DNA from: an uncultured Flaviramulus sp.
GTDB taxonomy: Bacteria > Bacteroidota > Bacteroidia > Flavobacteriales > Flavobacteriaceae
Direction: 5' to 3'
DNA: 64,000 bases
NCBI GenBank assembly: GCA_947495125.1
Contig: CANLXL010000006.1
Coordinates: forward strand, 186,001-250,000
Shown one piece after another: positions 44,875 through 54,085 of the stretch (its first letter is position 1; every line of letters begins with the position of its first letter). The position numbers and the translations under genes were made by a program. The notes under the pieces are model-generated. The model did not search any database and was not told where the DNA came from. It was given only the letters and a program-made list of their open reading frames with translations.

Positions 44875-44878
44875 AAAA

Positions 44879-45148
44879 ATGATGGATGGGTTTAAAAAAT
44901 ACAGAAGAAAACAAATCGCAGAATTAAGGCCTGTCACCAAAGCAGATATCGAAAACTTTAAAACCAACCATCAGGAGCTTATAATTCCTTCTTATAAAGA
45001 CGACATTATAACTATTTCCATTTCCGATGTAGACCGACAAAATGGGTCTCCTAAAATTGGCGATATGATTGCCAGAAATCCTAAGAATCATTTGGATCAG
45101 TGGTTGGTGGCTGAAGGGTATTTTGAGGAGAATTTTGAGTTGGTTTAA
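44879..45148 (+). CDS. Conserved hypothetical protein of a phage-associated type
   Basis: 89 residues. YRRKQIAELRPV near the start and GDMIARNPKNHLDQWLVAEGYFEENFE at the end are characteristic of a small conserved family found in bacteria and in phages (the pattern IARNPKNH-DQW-V). No function is known. There is no signal peptide or membrane segment. It overlaps nothing and follows the lipoprotein gene by 4 bases. No other phage gene is nearby, so it is probably a resident gene or a captured one. Confidence 0.65.
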   Translation: MMDGFKKYRRKQIAELRPVTKADIENFKTNHQELIIPSYKDDIITISISDVDRQNGSPKIGDMIARNPKNHLDQWLVAEGYFEENFELV

Positions 45149-45446
45149 TTGAATAATTTTGACAAAAAATCTAAATCTCGATATTTTCTATAATAACCCT
45201 TTCTATCCTATTAATTATGGCGATATCCATGTTAAGGGCCATGTCATTAAACTAAATATTAGAGATTAAACACTTCCTGTGAAATAATATTTCTTAAATT
45301 TGATAGCCTCTCACTCTCAGAACACTAACTTAATTTAAGGTGAAGAAACCTATTGTAATATCAATTGGAAAAATAATAATACAGTGTAAGATGGTAATCC
45401 AGATGTAAACCATTTCTATTGTTCTTACTTCAAATAATTTAATATT

Positions 45447-46160
45447 ATGAAAAATATACTATGGCTTATTCTAGTGCTATTGATTTTTGCATGTAACTCT
45501 GAAAGGATTGAAGATTCACCGGAAGAAGAGCCTGTAAATGAATTTAAACTATTGAAGATTACACAGGCTTTTGAAGATGGAGATGTGAGTGTTTCTGAGT
45601 TATTATATGAAAATGAATTGTTATCACAAGTAAAAGAAATAAATGAGAATAGCGTTTTCTATACTAATTTAAATTACGACGATAGTGATAGGCTTATTTC
45701 TGCAACATCTACCTACAATAATGAAATAAAATACTCATATTCAAATGATTTAATCACAAAAAAAGAGTTTATTGATAAAGATGATGCCGATCAGTCTTTC
45801 ACGATAGTTTATGAATACAATTCAAATAAAAGGGTCAAAAAATCCATTCAAACAAGGATTGGTTTAGAATTGGTTAAGGATTACACCTACGACAGTAGCA
45901 ACAATGTTATAAGCTTTGTAAGTAGTTTAAATCCGGGTACAGAGTTAAAAACGACCTACGACAATAAAAACAATCCTCTCAACTTAATATACACTGCTGA
46001 AATTCAGGCCATAGAATTTATTGGGGGAAATAATGAAATTGAAACCTACCAGAGCGAAAATATGACCTATGAATATAATGATAAAGGTTATCCAACAAAA
46101 CAAACTGTATTTGTGGTGGGCAAGTTAGAAAGCACAATTACTTACGAGTACAGTAACTAA
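45447..46160 (+). CDS. Lipoprotein with short YD-like beta repeats
   Basis: 237 residues. The leader ends in LIFACNSER (Cys16), so it should be an outer-envelope lipoprotein. From residue 40 on, repeats such as LNYDDSDRLISATSTY, YEYNSNKRVKKS and YTYDSSNNVISFVSS resemble RHS/YD repeats in a minimal, six-to-eight unit form. There is no RHS core, no toxin tail. It may bind sugars or peptides at the surface; the role is unknown. It is a single gene in the repeat-rich stretch. Confidence 0.75.
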   Translation: MKNILWLILVLLIFACNSERIEDSPEEEPVNEFKLLKITQAFEDGDVSVSELLYENELLSQVKEINENSVFYTNLNYDDSDRLISATSTYNNEIKYSYSNDLITKKEFIDKDDADQSFTIVYEYNSNKRVKKSIQTRIGLELVKDYTYDSSNNVISFVSSLNPGTELKTTYDNKNNPLNLIYTAEIQAIEFIGGNNEIETYQSENMTYEYNDKGYPTKQTVFVVGKLESTITYEYSN

Positions 46161-46720
46161 CGCAACAATCCAATAGCTTTTTTTTTATAGTCCACTACAC
46201 TTCGTTATTTAATTCCACCATTAAAGATTGTAATGCATAATGAGTACAGCTTCTACATTTAATTGAAGTGACCATGCCTTTATAATCAAACTGGATATTA
46301 TTTACGCGGTTCCTGTTTATTTAAAAGCATCTATATACAACAAGGGGCAAAAACCTAAGTATTAATTGATTATAAATTTAATGCTTAATTTTTTTTACGT
46401 AACTTTAGTTATTCTAACTTTTAAACTTTAAGTTTTGTTAAAACGATCTAAAAAATTCAGGTTCCAAACTCTCAAAGTAAAATTATGGACTAAAAAGAGG
46501 AAATTGAGAGCCATTAGACAACGGAGAACGACCAACTTAACTCGGGGAGCAGGATTATTAGGATTATCTTGACAATCCGATCAATCAGGTGGCGTTTATC
46601 ACTAATGACACTACATGGGTGTTGGTAGGTTTTGTACCAATACTAATAAGGCATCTATATACAAAGTGGGACAAGGACCTAAAGCAACAATAATAATTGA
46701 TTATAAATTTCGTGATTAAT
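46161..46720. repeat. 560-base gene-free region with duplicated segment
   Basis: GCATCTATATACAA, an AxCCTAA-like stretch and AATTGATTATAAATTT occur twice, at 46327-46396 and 46651-46729, about 324 bases apart, with roughly 70-75% similarity. The sequence between shows a short coding-like stretch (DNPINQVAFITNDTTWVLVG at 46570-46640) broken by stops upstream. This looks like a decayed small gene or a cassette remnant. Confidence 0.5.
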
Positions 46721-46954
46721 TTATTTTTGTTCTTGCATTTTTTTAAAGAAAGACTTTGCAAAATAGAGTGTTAAGTAGCACAAAATAAGGCTCAATACAA
46801 TCACTATCAAAGCTATATTATCTGAACTAAAGTATTCTTTTATATTCCAACGAACCAATACTATAATTGTTAAATAACAATAAATGAAGAATAATACTAT
46901 GGCTAAACAAAGCGTTAGCATTTTTATAAAAAAGGAGTAAATAGATTTCCACAC
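46721..46954 (-). CDS. Small membrane protein with GTG start
   Basis: 77 residues, two membrane segments (about 8-34 and 47-66), basic C-terminus (KSFFKKMQEQK). The start is a GTG at 46954; no in-frame ATG lies ahead of the first helix. A copy of the AT-rich repeat overlaps its stop. No family recognised. It may be in one transcript with the tiny genes at 46964 and 47214. Confidence 0.5.
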   Translation of the reverse strand: MWKSIYSFFIKMLTLCLAIVLFFIYCYLTIIVLVRWNIKEYFSSDNIALIVIVLSLILCYLTLYFAKSFFKKMQEQK

Positions 46955-46963
46955 AGTATTATA

Positions 46964-47041
46964 TTAGTAGTAAAACATTGTAAATGTTACAACAACGGAT
47001 AAGAGGGTAAATATTAGCATTATTGAAATTTCGCTAGACAT
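46964..47041 (-). CDS. Possible 25-residue membrane peptide
   Basis: An ATG at 47041 opens 25 codons: one hydrophobic helix (MLIFTLLSVVVTFTMFYY) after MSSEISI. The stop lies 9 bases before the GTG of the 77-residue gene. Such tiny helices can be real, but coding cannot be shown at this length. Confidence 0.3.
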   Translation of the reverse strand: MSSEISIMLIFTLLSVVVTFTMFYY

Positions 47042-47213
47042 ATTCATTCAATCATAACAAATAAAGATCTGAATTTAGGCCACAATAACACTAAAGCTTA
47101 AATAATAGCCATTCCCGCAAGGAGGGTCAATGAGAACGAAATCAAACTTTAATTTTTGGTATAAACTGATGTATATTAATTCCGAGAAACGTAAAGACAA
47201 TAAGAATGAATAG

Positions 47214-47357
47214 TTAGTATTGCTCTGTATTATCCTTTCTTGAAATCAAAGTGAGAACAATAAAAAATATGGAACAACCAAAAGCAGTAAACCAGAACAT
47301 CCAACCAAGAAATAAACTCAATAAAGCTCTTATATAGATGTTTTTTAGATAAATCAT
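47214..47357 (-). CDS. Possible 47-residue membrane protein, perhaps truncated
   Basis: ATG at 47357, stop at 47214. It has one long hydrophobic stretch (FLGWMFWFTAFGCSIFFIVL). After the stop the same frame runs on for another 22 codons that are again hydrophobic (LFILIVFTFLGINI), so the stop may have cut a longer two-helix gene. No family recognised. Confidence 0.35.
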   Translation of the reverse strand: MIYLKNIYIRALLSLFLGWMFWFTAFGCSIFFIVLTLISRKDNTEQY

Positions 47358-47550
47358 TGGTTAAAAGTACGAACAAATATTGATGTTAGTAAAATTGATG
47401 TTTGTTTTACATACTCATTTAAAGGCAAGAATTTAATTTGACAAAAGTCAGTAAGAATGCACTGTTTAGGATTTTAATAATCCGAAATCAGACTTTTCCT
47501 TTTTAGTATAAACTTGTATAGCTCCCACCAGTTACCAAATTATATTCGTT

Positions 47551-47580
47551 TACAAACGACTACAAACATTTACAAACGAT
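47551..47580 (+). repeat. Three tandem 10-base repeats upstream of ssb
   Basis: TACAAACGAC, TACAAACATT and TACAAACGAT follow one another without gaps, a 10-base period that equals one DNA turn. The end is 160 bases before the ssb ATG. This looks like a cooperative protein-binding site. Confidence 0.65.
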
Positions 47581-47740
47581 TTTAAATAAGTAATTACCGA
47601 ATAACATTTGGAAGCTGTTTCATATTTGCAGTGTCGAATAGAAAGCCGCGTTTTGGCTATTGAAGTTTGGCCTTGTATTTAAAAATTCCCGAAGCCCATT
47701 TGGGATAAATTATGAACTGTTTAACATTAAATTTAAAATT

Positions 47741-48076
47741 ATGAGTACACTTAGAAACAAAGTACAGTTGATTGGTAACTTAGGAAACGACCCGGAAATC
47801 GTGAATTTAGAATCCGGAAGAACCTTAGCAAAGTTTAACATTGCAACGAATGAAAGTTACACCAATAACAAAGGTGAAAAAATCACAGATACCCAGTGGC
47901 ATCATGTGGTGGCCTGGGGAAAGACGGCCGAGATCATCGAAAAATATGTCACCAAAGGAAAAGAGGTGGCTATTGAAGGTAAATTAACGAGTAGAAGTTA
48001 TGACGATAAAGACGGTAATAAACGTTATGTCACAGAAGTTGTTTGCAACGAATTGCTGATGTTGGGTAAACAATAA
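47741..48076 (+). CDS. ssb: Single-stranded DNA-binding protein (small accessory type)
   Basis: 111 residues from the ATG at 47741; the frame is open upstream to 47660, but the SSB fold starts at MSTLRNKVQLIGNLGNDPE. The OB-fold is complete (KFNIATNESYTNNKGEKI, TQWHHVVAWGKTAEIIEKYV, GKEVAIEGKLTSRSY). It lacks the acidic C-terminal tail (DDxxF) that recruits repair proteins in housekeeping SSB, so it is an accessory short SSB. It is followed by a terminator at 48134-48165. Confidence 0.9.
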   Translation: MSTLRNKVQLIGNLGNDPEIVNLESGRTLAKFNIATNESYTNNKGEKITDTQWHHVVAWGKTAEIIEKYVTKGKEVAIEGKLTSRSYDDKDGNKRYVTEVVCNELLMLGKQ

Positions 48077-48133
48077 GCTTTTTTTTCATATAAAGATTTA
48101 TTTTTTCTTTATTCCAGGGAAAGCTAAAATGCT

Positions 48134-48165
48134 AAGGCGGGTTTTTAAACCTGCCTTAAATTTTT
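48134..48165 (+). terminator. Terminator after ssb
   Basis: AAGGCGGGTTT (48134-48144) pairs with AAACCTGCCTT (48147-48157), one G-T wobble, followed by AAATTTTT. Confidence 0.75.
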
Positions 48166-48351
48166 GCCGGATTTATGAGTGATACCCAACGTATCAAAGT
48201 ATAGCGTACTGGCTGTTCGGAATAATATGTGCTCTAAAATTAAAGGAATTTATGGATGATACTATTTCAAAGTATAAGAATTTAACAAACTTTAAGAGTG
48301 GTGATGCTCGTATTATTTATAGCTTTGAGTACATCAAATAATTTTTCAGGT

Positions 48352-49875
48352 ATGAATAAATTCAAAATAAATAGTGGTTTTAAGCCATTAATGATATGGC
48401 TATGTGCCATCCTGTTGGTCGCTTGTAATACCACCGTAGAGCCCAAAAAATATAAGGTATTACTTATAACTAATGATGATTTGGCGGCATCATGGGAAAC
48501 CTACGCTAATTGGAAAACATCCATCGGAAAACCGACAAAAATAATAACGGTTTCCAGTATTGAAGCGCATTATTCCGCAACAAATATCCAGGAGAAAATA
48601 AGACAATGTGTTAGAGATCATATAGAGAATTATGGTGTTAAATGGATTGTGTTAGGAGGCGATAGTGAGCCGAATGCGAAAGGCATCGTGCCCGGAGGAC
48701 ATACCACAGTTCATCAACAAGAACCTAAAGGGATCCCTACAGACATTGTTTATTTAAGTCCGACAAACTGGGATGCAGACAACGATGGGGTTTATGGTGA
48801 GTTTAAAGACGATCGAGATGCCATCACTTACCCCGATGGCACCATTGGTTTAGGAAGAATACCGGTGCGTACAAAAGAAGATGTTGCTGTGTTTACCGAA
48901 AAGGTAATATCCTATGAAACGAATTACCCAACATCCGATTTTGCCGATAATATGGTGTACACCTGTACAGATCAACCTGCATACGCTAAAGTGCGTCGTA
49001 GTTGGGACGGTTATGTCTCAAAAGTTTGGAAAGGCAATGTAAAACGATTCTTTTCAGCTGAAACCCCTTGGGATGAAGAAGGTGAACCCGGGAGTTACCC
49101 CTTAAGCGCGGACAACCTGGTTAGCTTAATAAATAATAAAACGACGAGTAAATTGCATATTCATGGACACGGTCACTTACCTGCCTGGCTATTGGAAAAG
49201 TCCGAGTTTGTTAAGGATCACGTACAACAATTAAATAATGAAGGCGCTTACCCTCTAATTACCACCGTGTCATGTAATACGGGTGAATATGACGCTGCAA
49301 GGGATCCGTCAATTGTGGAACAAATGATAAGGAAACCTAAGGGAGGTTCGGTCGCTGTTGTAGCTCCAATTCGAACAGGAAAACCCCATTTTGCCGAGCG
49401 TAATGATTTTAGATTGATGGTGACAGAAGGAAAGCTCGATGGAACAACACATACCATGACCAGATATTGGGTGGCCGGCTTGGAGGATAAAGCGACCACC
49501 GGGGAAGCATTAATGATGGCCAAAAGCGAAATGATACCGGACGCTAAAAACTCTGAAGCCTATCACCTTTGTATTTGTGAGATCAATTTATTAGGTGATC
49601 CTACGCTTGATATGCGATCTGCGGTGCCCAAAACACCCAAGTTAGAGGTCGATAAGGAGATTACTTTGGGTGAAAATAAACTCAAAATAAGTACTGCGAT
49701 TCCCGGAAGCACAGTTTGTGTATGGAAGGAGAATGATGGTATTTACGAAGTGGCAGAAGCAGATGAAACCGGAAAGGTTTCTTTTAACTTGGAAATAGCC
49801 AGTGCAGGCGATTTGGTGGTTTCGGCATCCGGGGTTAATGTGAATAGCGTTGTAACTGAAATGCCGGTAAACTAG
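48352..49875 (+). CDS. C25 (gingipain-like) cysteine peptidase, lipoprotein
   Basis: 507 residues from the ATG at 48352 (a GTG at 48298 would add an unlikely 18-residue leader). The signal ends in LLVACNTT (Cys25), so it is a lipoprotein. The peptidase C25 core spans about 30-400: HIHGHGHLPAW with the catalytic His (about 273) and TTVSCNTGEYD with the catalytic Cys (about 308). DPTLDMRSAVPKTPKLEV leads into a C-terminal Ig-like domain. There is no type IX secretion tail. C25 enzymes cleave after Arg or Lys; the specificity here is unknown. It is a single gene with its own terminator. Confidence 0.85.
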   Translation: MNKFKINSGFKPLMIWLCAILLVACNTTVEPKKYKVLLITNDDLAASWETYANWKTSIGKPTKIITVSSIEAHYSATNIQEKIRQCVRDHIENYGVKWIVLGGDSEPNAKGIVPGGHTTVHQQEPKGIPTDIVYLSPTNWDADNDGVYGEFKDDRDAITYPDGTIGLGRIPVRTKEDVAVFTEKVISYETNYPTSDFADNMVYTCTDQPAYAKVRRSWDGYVSKVWKGNVKRFFSAETPWDEEGEPGSYPLSADNLVSLINNKTTSKLHIHGHGHLPAWLLEKSEFVKDHVQQLNNEGAYPLITTVSCNTGEYDAARDPSIVEQMIRKPKGGSVAVVAPIRTGKPHFAERNDFRLMVTEGKLDGTTHTMTRYWVAGLEDKATTGEALMMAKSEMIPDAKNSEAYHLCICEINLLGDPTLDMRSAVPKTPKLEVDKEITLGENKLKISTAIPGSTVCVWKENDGIYEVAEADETGKVSFNLEIASAGDLVVSASGVNVNSVVTEMPVN

Positions 49876-49901
49876 ATCATTATTTCTGGAATATAGATGA
49901 A

Positions 49902-49937
49902 AAAAACAGGCTGTCCATAAAGGCAGTCTTTTTTTAT
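49902..49937 (+). terminator. Terminator after C25 peptidase gene
   Basis: AGGCTG and CAGTCT form a short stem with one wobble pair, preceded by an A-run and followed by seven T residues (49930-49936). Confidence 0.6.
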
Positions 49938-49980
49938 ATAAAATATTTATCTTTTCTTTATTCCGAAAAAAAAGAAGTTT

Positions 49981-51435
49981 ATGAAGCCAACAAAACAGAA
50001 CATCGGTTTAATTTTAGGACCACTTTGTTTTACGGTTATCATATTGTTTTTTCATCCCGAAGGCTTAAGTCAGCCGGCCAATGCCATTTTAGCCTCGGCC
50101 TCATGGATTGCCATTTGGTGGATTACTGAAGCTGTTTCGATTTCGGTTACCGCTTTGCTTCCCATTATTCTTTTTCCTTTAAGCGGCGGATTGGGTTTAA
50201 AAGAAACCACAGCGTCCTATGGCCACAAGTACATTTTTCTGTTTATTGGGGGCTTTATTTTGGCCATCGCCATCGAAAAATGGAAACTCCATAAACGTAT
50301 TGCACTAACCATTATCAAACTTGTAGGCACCAATATTGTAAATATTATTCTGGGGTTTATGTTGGCCACCGCATTTTTATCGATGTGGATCTCTAATACC
50401 GCAACGGCGGTTATGATATTACCGGTGGGTTTAGCTATTGTTGCGCAGTTAAGGGATAATCCAAAGACCATCGAAGATGAAAATTTAATTTTCGGAAAAG
50501 CCCTAATGCTGGCTATTGCCTATAGCGCCTCTATTGGTGGGATGGCCACTTTAATCGGGACACCACCAAATTTAGTGCTCGCCGGAGTCGTTAAAGAAAC
50601 GTATGGTGTGGACATTACATTTTCGCAGTGGTTTTCTTTTGGGTTTCCCATTAGCATGATCTTATTGTTTTTGTGTTGGATGTATCTCACGCGCCATGCC
50701 TTCAAATTCAAACAAAAAGCCTTCCCCGGTGGGCGAGACGAAATAAACAGGCAACTCAAAGCTCTGGGAAAGATCTCCTATGAAGAAAAAACAGTATTAA
50801 CGGTTTTTGTACTAACCGCATTTGCCTGGATAAGCCGGTCGTTTTTACTAAAGCAATTTATACCGGCTATTGACGACACCATTATAGCAATGACCTTTGC
50901 GGTATTACTCTTCGTTCTACCCGGAAAACAACGCCATAAGAAGATCATGGCCTGGGAAGATGCCGTAAAATTACCATGGGGGATACTATTACTTTTTGGT
51001 GGTGGTATGGCTTTAGCTATGGGTTTTGAGTCCAGTGGTTTAGCCCTTTGGCTGGGGGAGCAAATGACCTCCCTTCAAACCGTATCTCTATTTGTTTTGC
51101 TATTCGTTTTAATAGCAGCAGTTAATTTTTTAACCGAGATCACATCCAATCTGGCTACTACAGCCATGATACTTCCGGTACTTGTACCTTTAGCAACAAT
51201 CCTGGATGTGCACCCTTACTTTTTGATGATAGGCGCTACAGTAGCGGCTTCCTGTGCCTTTATGCTCCCCGTAGCAACACCACCGAATGCTGTTGTTTTT
51301 GGGTCAGGGTATCTTAAGATTGAAGATATGGTTAAAAAAGGCATTTGGATGAATCTGTTATCCATCGTCCTGCTCACCCTAATCGTATATTATCTGTTAC
51401 CGCTGATCTGGGATTTGAACGCTCCTATAGGATAA
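49981..51435 (+). CDS. DASS (SLC13) family sodium/dicarboxylate symporter
   Basis: 484 residues with about twelve membrane segments. The two SNT motifs of the family are visible: WISNTATAVMILPVG (about 136) and TEITSNLATTAMILPV (about 382), which bind substrate carboxylates and Na+. GGMATLIGTPPNLVLAGV and ATPPNAVVFGSGYL complete the halves. Likely substrates are succinate, fumarate or malate; sulfate is possible in the family. Its 3' end overlaps that of nadB by 11 bases on the opposite strand. Confidence 0.9.
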   Translation: MKPTKQNIGLILGPLCFTVIILFFHPEGLSQPANAILASASWIAIWWITEAVSISVTALLPIILFPLSGGLGLKETTASYGHKYIFLFIGGFILAIAIEKWKLHKRIALTIIKLVGTNIVNIILGFMLATAFLSMWISNTATAVMILPVGLAIVAQLRDNPKTIEDENLIFGKALMLAIAYSASIGGMATLIGTPPNLVLAGVVKETYGVDITFSQWFSFGFPISMILLFLCWMYLTRHAFKFKQKAFPGGRDEINRQLKALGKISYEEKTVLTVFVLTAFAWISRSFLLKQFIPAIDDTIIAMTFAVLLFVLPGKQRHKKIMAWEDAVKLPWGILLLFGGGMALAMGFESSGLALWLGEQMTSLQTVSLFVLLFVLIAAVNFLTEITSNLATTAMILPVLVPLATILDVHPYFLMIGATVAASCAFMLPVATPPNAVVFGSGYLKIEDMVKKGIWMNLLSIVLLTLIVYYLLPLIWDLNAPIG

Positions 51436-52990
51436 TGTCTAAATTGTCAATATTAAAATACCCACCCTTATTTTCTTTTCGAGCTAAAGACTGATTGATA
51501 ATAAGGTGAGAAACATTGATCATATTTCGTAATTCACAAAGTGATGTTGTGATCTTGGTTTCTTTATAAAACTCTTCGACCTCATTATAAATTAAATCCA
51601 GACGTTTAATGGCCTTTTTTAGGCGTCGGTTATTACGAACAATACCCACATAATCACGCATAAGGGCTTGTAGTTCCCTAAGGTTATGCTGAATTAATAC
51701 ATGCTCTTCGGCGATAGTAGTCCCTTCGTCTTTCCATTGTGGAATATGGATATCTGTCGTTTTCGGTAAATTTTCAGACAGGTATTTATAAATATTATGG
51801 GCGTACACTAAAGCTTCCAGTAAGGAGTTTGAGGCTAGTCTGTTAGCACCATGAAGTCCTGTTCTGGTGCATTCCCCGCAGGCAAATAGATTGGCAACCG
51901 TCGTTCTTCCGGAGGGATCCACCTCGATGCCCCCGCATAAATAATGTGATGCAGGAACCACCGGAATCCAGTCTCTTTGAATGTCAATATGGTTTTCCAT
52001 ACATTTATTATAAATGTTTGGAAAATGCGACTTAAAAGCATCGATATCCAAATGTGTACAATCTAAGAACACGTGGGTGTCTCCCGATTTCTTTAATTCG
52101 TTATCTATACTTTGCGAAACAATGTCCCTGGAGGCCAGTTCTGCACGTTCGTCGTAATCCGGCATAAACCGATAACCATCTTTGTTACGAAGATAAGCGC
52201 CGAAACCTCTAACGGCTTCCGATATTAAAAAAGAAGATTCCCCGTGAAGTTCGTATAAGGCCGTAGGATGAAATTGAACAAACTCCATATCAGAGATCTT
52301 TGCTTTGGCACGATAGGCCATTGCAATGCCATCGCCGGTAGCGATAACAGGATTTGTGGTATGCCCGTAAACACGACCAATACCGCCTGATGCCAAAAGC
52401 GTACTGTTGGATTTTATAGTAAAAATGCGGCCTTCTTTTTGATCTAAAATATAAGCACCATAGCAGCTTAATTCAGAGGAACTCGAATCTTTGACATGAT
52501 GATTCGTTATTAAATCTATAGCAAAATGATAGGGCATTATGGTGATATTCGATAATTGATGCGCCTTTTGCAAAAGGGCTCTTTCTATTTCAGCACCGGT
52601 TATATCCTTATGATGCACAATGCGGTATTCTGAATGTCCGCCTTCCTTTCCCAGATCGAAATCTCCGTTACCATCCACATCGAAATTGGCACCCCAAAGC
52701 ATGAGCTCTTTGAACCGTTGAGGGCCTTCCTTAATAACCGTGTCGACCACCCCTTTGTTGCATAAGCCATCACCGGCTTTTAACGTATCTTCTATGTGTT
52801 TTTTAAAGGAATCTTTTTCTTCATCTAAAACAATGGCGACGCCACCTTGCGCATATTTGGTATTAGATTCGTCTTCACTGGCTTTGGTAACAATAACAAT
52901 CGTTTTGTCCGGAAACTTTTCAGCCATTTTCACCGAAAAGGTTAAACCGGCAATTCCGGAACCAATTACTAAAAAGTCCGTAGAAATCAT
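51425..52990 (-). CDS. nadB: L-aspartate oxidase
   Basis: 521 residues. The FAD motif VIGSGIAGLTFSVKMA is at the N-terminus, followed by TKYAQGGVAIVLD, HHKDITGAEIERALL, FVQFHPTALYEL and CGGIEVDPSGRTTV, all typical of NadB. It oxidises aspartate to iminoaspartate with O2 or fumarate as acceptor. With NadA it makes quinolinate for NAD. It follows nadA by one base and is translationally linked. The convergent 11-base overlap with the DASS gene at the 3' end may affect transcription. Confidence 0.95.
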   Translation of the reverse strand: MISTDFLVIGSGIAGLTFSVKMAEKFPDKTIVIVTKASEDESNTKYAQGGVAIVLDEEKDSFKKHIEDTLKAGDGLCNKGVVDTVIKEGPQRFKELMLWGANFDVDGNGDFDLGKEGGHSEYRIVHHKDITGAEIERALLQKAHQLSNITIMPYHFAIDLITNHHVKDSSSSELSCYGAYILDQKEGRIFTIKSNSTLLASGGIGRVYGHTTNPVIATGDGIAMAYRAKAKISDMEFVQFHPTALYELHGESSFLISEAVRGFGAYLRNKDGYRFMPDYDERAELASRDIVSQSIDNELKKSGDTHVFLDCTHLDIDAFKSHFPNIYNKCMENHIDIQRDWIPVVPASHYLCGGIEVDPSGRTTVANLFACGECTRTGLHGANRLASNSLLEALVYAHNIYKYLSENLPKTTDIHIPQWKDEGTTIAEEHVLIQHNLRELQALMRDYVGIVRNNRRLKKAIKRLDLIYNEVEEFYKETKITTSLCELRNMINVSHLIINQSLARKENKGGYFNIDNLDIIL

Positions 52991-52991
52991 A

Positions 52992-53918
52992 CTATTTAGA
53001 AAGTTCTAACATCCGTTCAATGGGTAACAAAGCACGTTCTCTAATGGTTTCAGGAACCTCAATTTGAGGTGTTTCGTTAAGTAAACAGTCGTATAACTTT
53101 TGCATGGTATTCATTTTCATAAAATGACATTCACTACAGGCACAGGTATTGTCTTCTTTCGCCGGTGCCGGCACCAGTTCTGTATTCGGCATTTCCTGTT
53201 GCATTTTGTGGAGAATACCGGCTTCGGTGGCCACAATAAACTTTTGATCCTGATGTTCTTTGACGTAATTGATCATGCCCGAGGTCGATCCAATGTAAGT
53301 CGCCGTGTCTAAAATATGAGTTTCAGACTCTGGGTGGGCTATGATTTTATAATCGGGATACTTTTTGTGTAATTCAATGAGTTTATCCATTGAAAATGCT
53401 TCGTGAACGATACAACTACCGTCCCAAAGTAGCATGTCTCTTCCGGTCTGACTTATGATATATTTCCCCAGGTTTTTATCCGGAGCAAAAATAATAGGGG
53501 TTTCCTTGGGAATCGATTCGACGATCTTTAAAGCATTGGATGAGGTACATACAATATCACTCAACGCTTTGATCTCTGCCGAACAATTAACATAGGTGAT
53601 CACCACGTGATTAGGATGTTGTTTGGTGAAAGCTTCAAAAGTATCCGGCGGACAGGAATCGGCTAAGGAACAACCTGCTTCCAGATCCGGTAAAACCACG
53701 GTTTTGGTCGGATTCAAAATTTTGGCCGTTTCAGCCATAAAATGAACGCCCGCAAATACAATGATGTCGGCATCTGTTTCAGCTGCTTTTTGCGATAAAC
53801 CTAAACTGTCACCTACGTAATCTGCAATGTCCTGGATCTCCGGGACTTGGTAATAATGTGCCAGAATTACGGCATTCTTCTCTTCCTTTAGCTGTTTTAT
53901 CTTTTCTTTTAAATCCAT
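52992..53918 (-). CDS. nadA: Quinolinate synthase
   Basis: 308 residues, the size of the compact NadA type. [24 protein letters not shown] at the start and the [4Fe-4S] cysteines in [23 protein letters not shown] and [12 protein letters not shown] are visible. NadA condenses iminoaspartate with dihydroxyacetone phosphate to quinolinate. It is the first gene of nadA-nadB. The promoter lies in the 167-base stretch before rrf2. Confidence 0.95.
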   Translation of the reverse strand: MDLKEKIKQLKEEKNAVILAHYYQVPEIQDIADYVGDSLGLSQKAAETDADIIVFAGVHFMAETAKILNPTKTVVLPDLEAGCSLADSCPPDTFEAFTKQHPNHVVITYVNCSAEIKALSDIVCTSSNALKIVESIPKETPIIFAPDKNLGKYIISQTGRDMLLWDGSCIVHEAFSMDKLIELHKKYPDYKIIAHPESETHILDTATYIGSTSGMINYVKEHQDQKFIVATEAGILHKMQQEMPNTELVPAPAKEDNTCACSECHFMKMNTMQKLYDCLLNETPQIEVPETIRERALLPIERMLELSK

Positions 53919-54038
53919 GACGACTGATCTTCATTTTTGCCATAGACTGTTTAAGCCTATGTGTGTCAATTTCTGTTGCAAATATCTTAATTAAAATGAT
54001 ACGGTCTTAACATTATATTTAAGATTTCTTTTTATTTA

Positions 54039-54054
54039 AAGATAAAAACATCTT
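54039..54054 (+). promoter_or_regulatory. Rrf2-type operator site 1 (upstream of rrf2)
   Basis: AAGATAAAAACATCTT, an inverted repeat (AAGAT/ATCTT), ends 31 bases before the rrf2 start. Near-identical sites lie at 57239-57254 and 59639-59654. Autoregulation by the Rrf2 protein is inferred. Confidence 0.65.
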
Positions 54055-54085
54055 TTTTTGTTATGTTTGGCTATAAAAATAGCCC

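Larger units (their letters stand above)
46955..47740. other. Long gene-poor region upstream of ssb
   Basis: Apart from two tiny possible genes (46964-47041, 47214-47357) no gene is seen. It contains the tandem 10-mers at 47551-47580 and the ssb promoter region. It is AT-rich, with several broken reading frames. Confidence 0.45.

Noticed and set aside
44879..45148. Prophage reading of the 89-residue gene
   Set aside because: Its family occurs in phages, but no capsid, tail, lysis or integrase gene is nearby.
46440..46650. Coding-like stretch DNPINQVAFITNDTTWVLVG
   Set aside because: In-frame stops directly upstream and no start; at best a remnant, listed only within the gene-free region.
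47660..47740. Upstream extension of ssb
   Set aside because: The added residues are not part of the OB-fold and the leader region holds the promoter.
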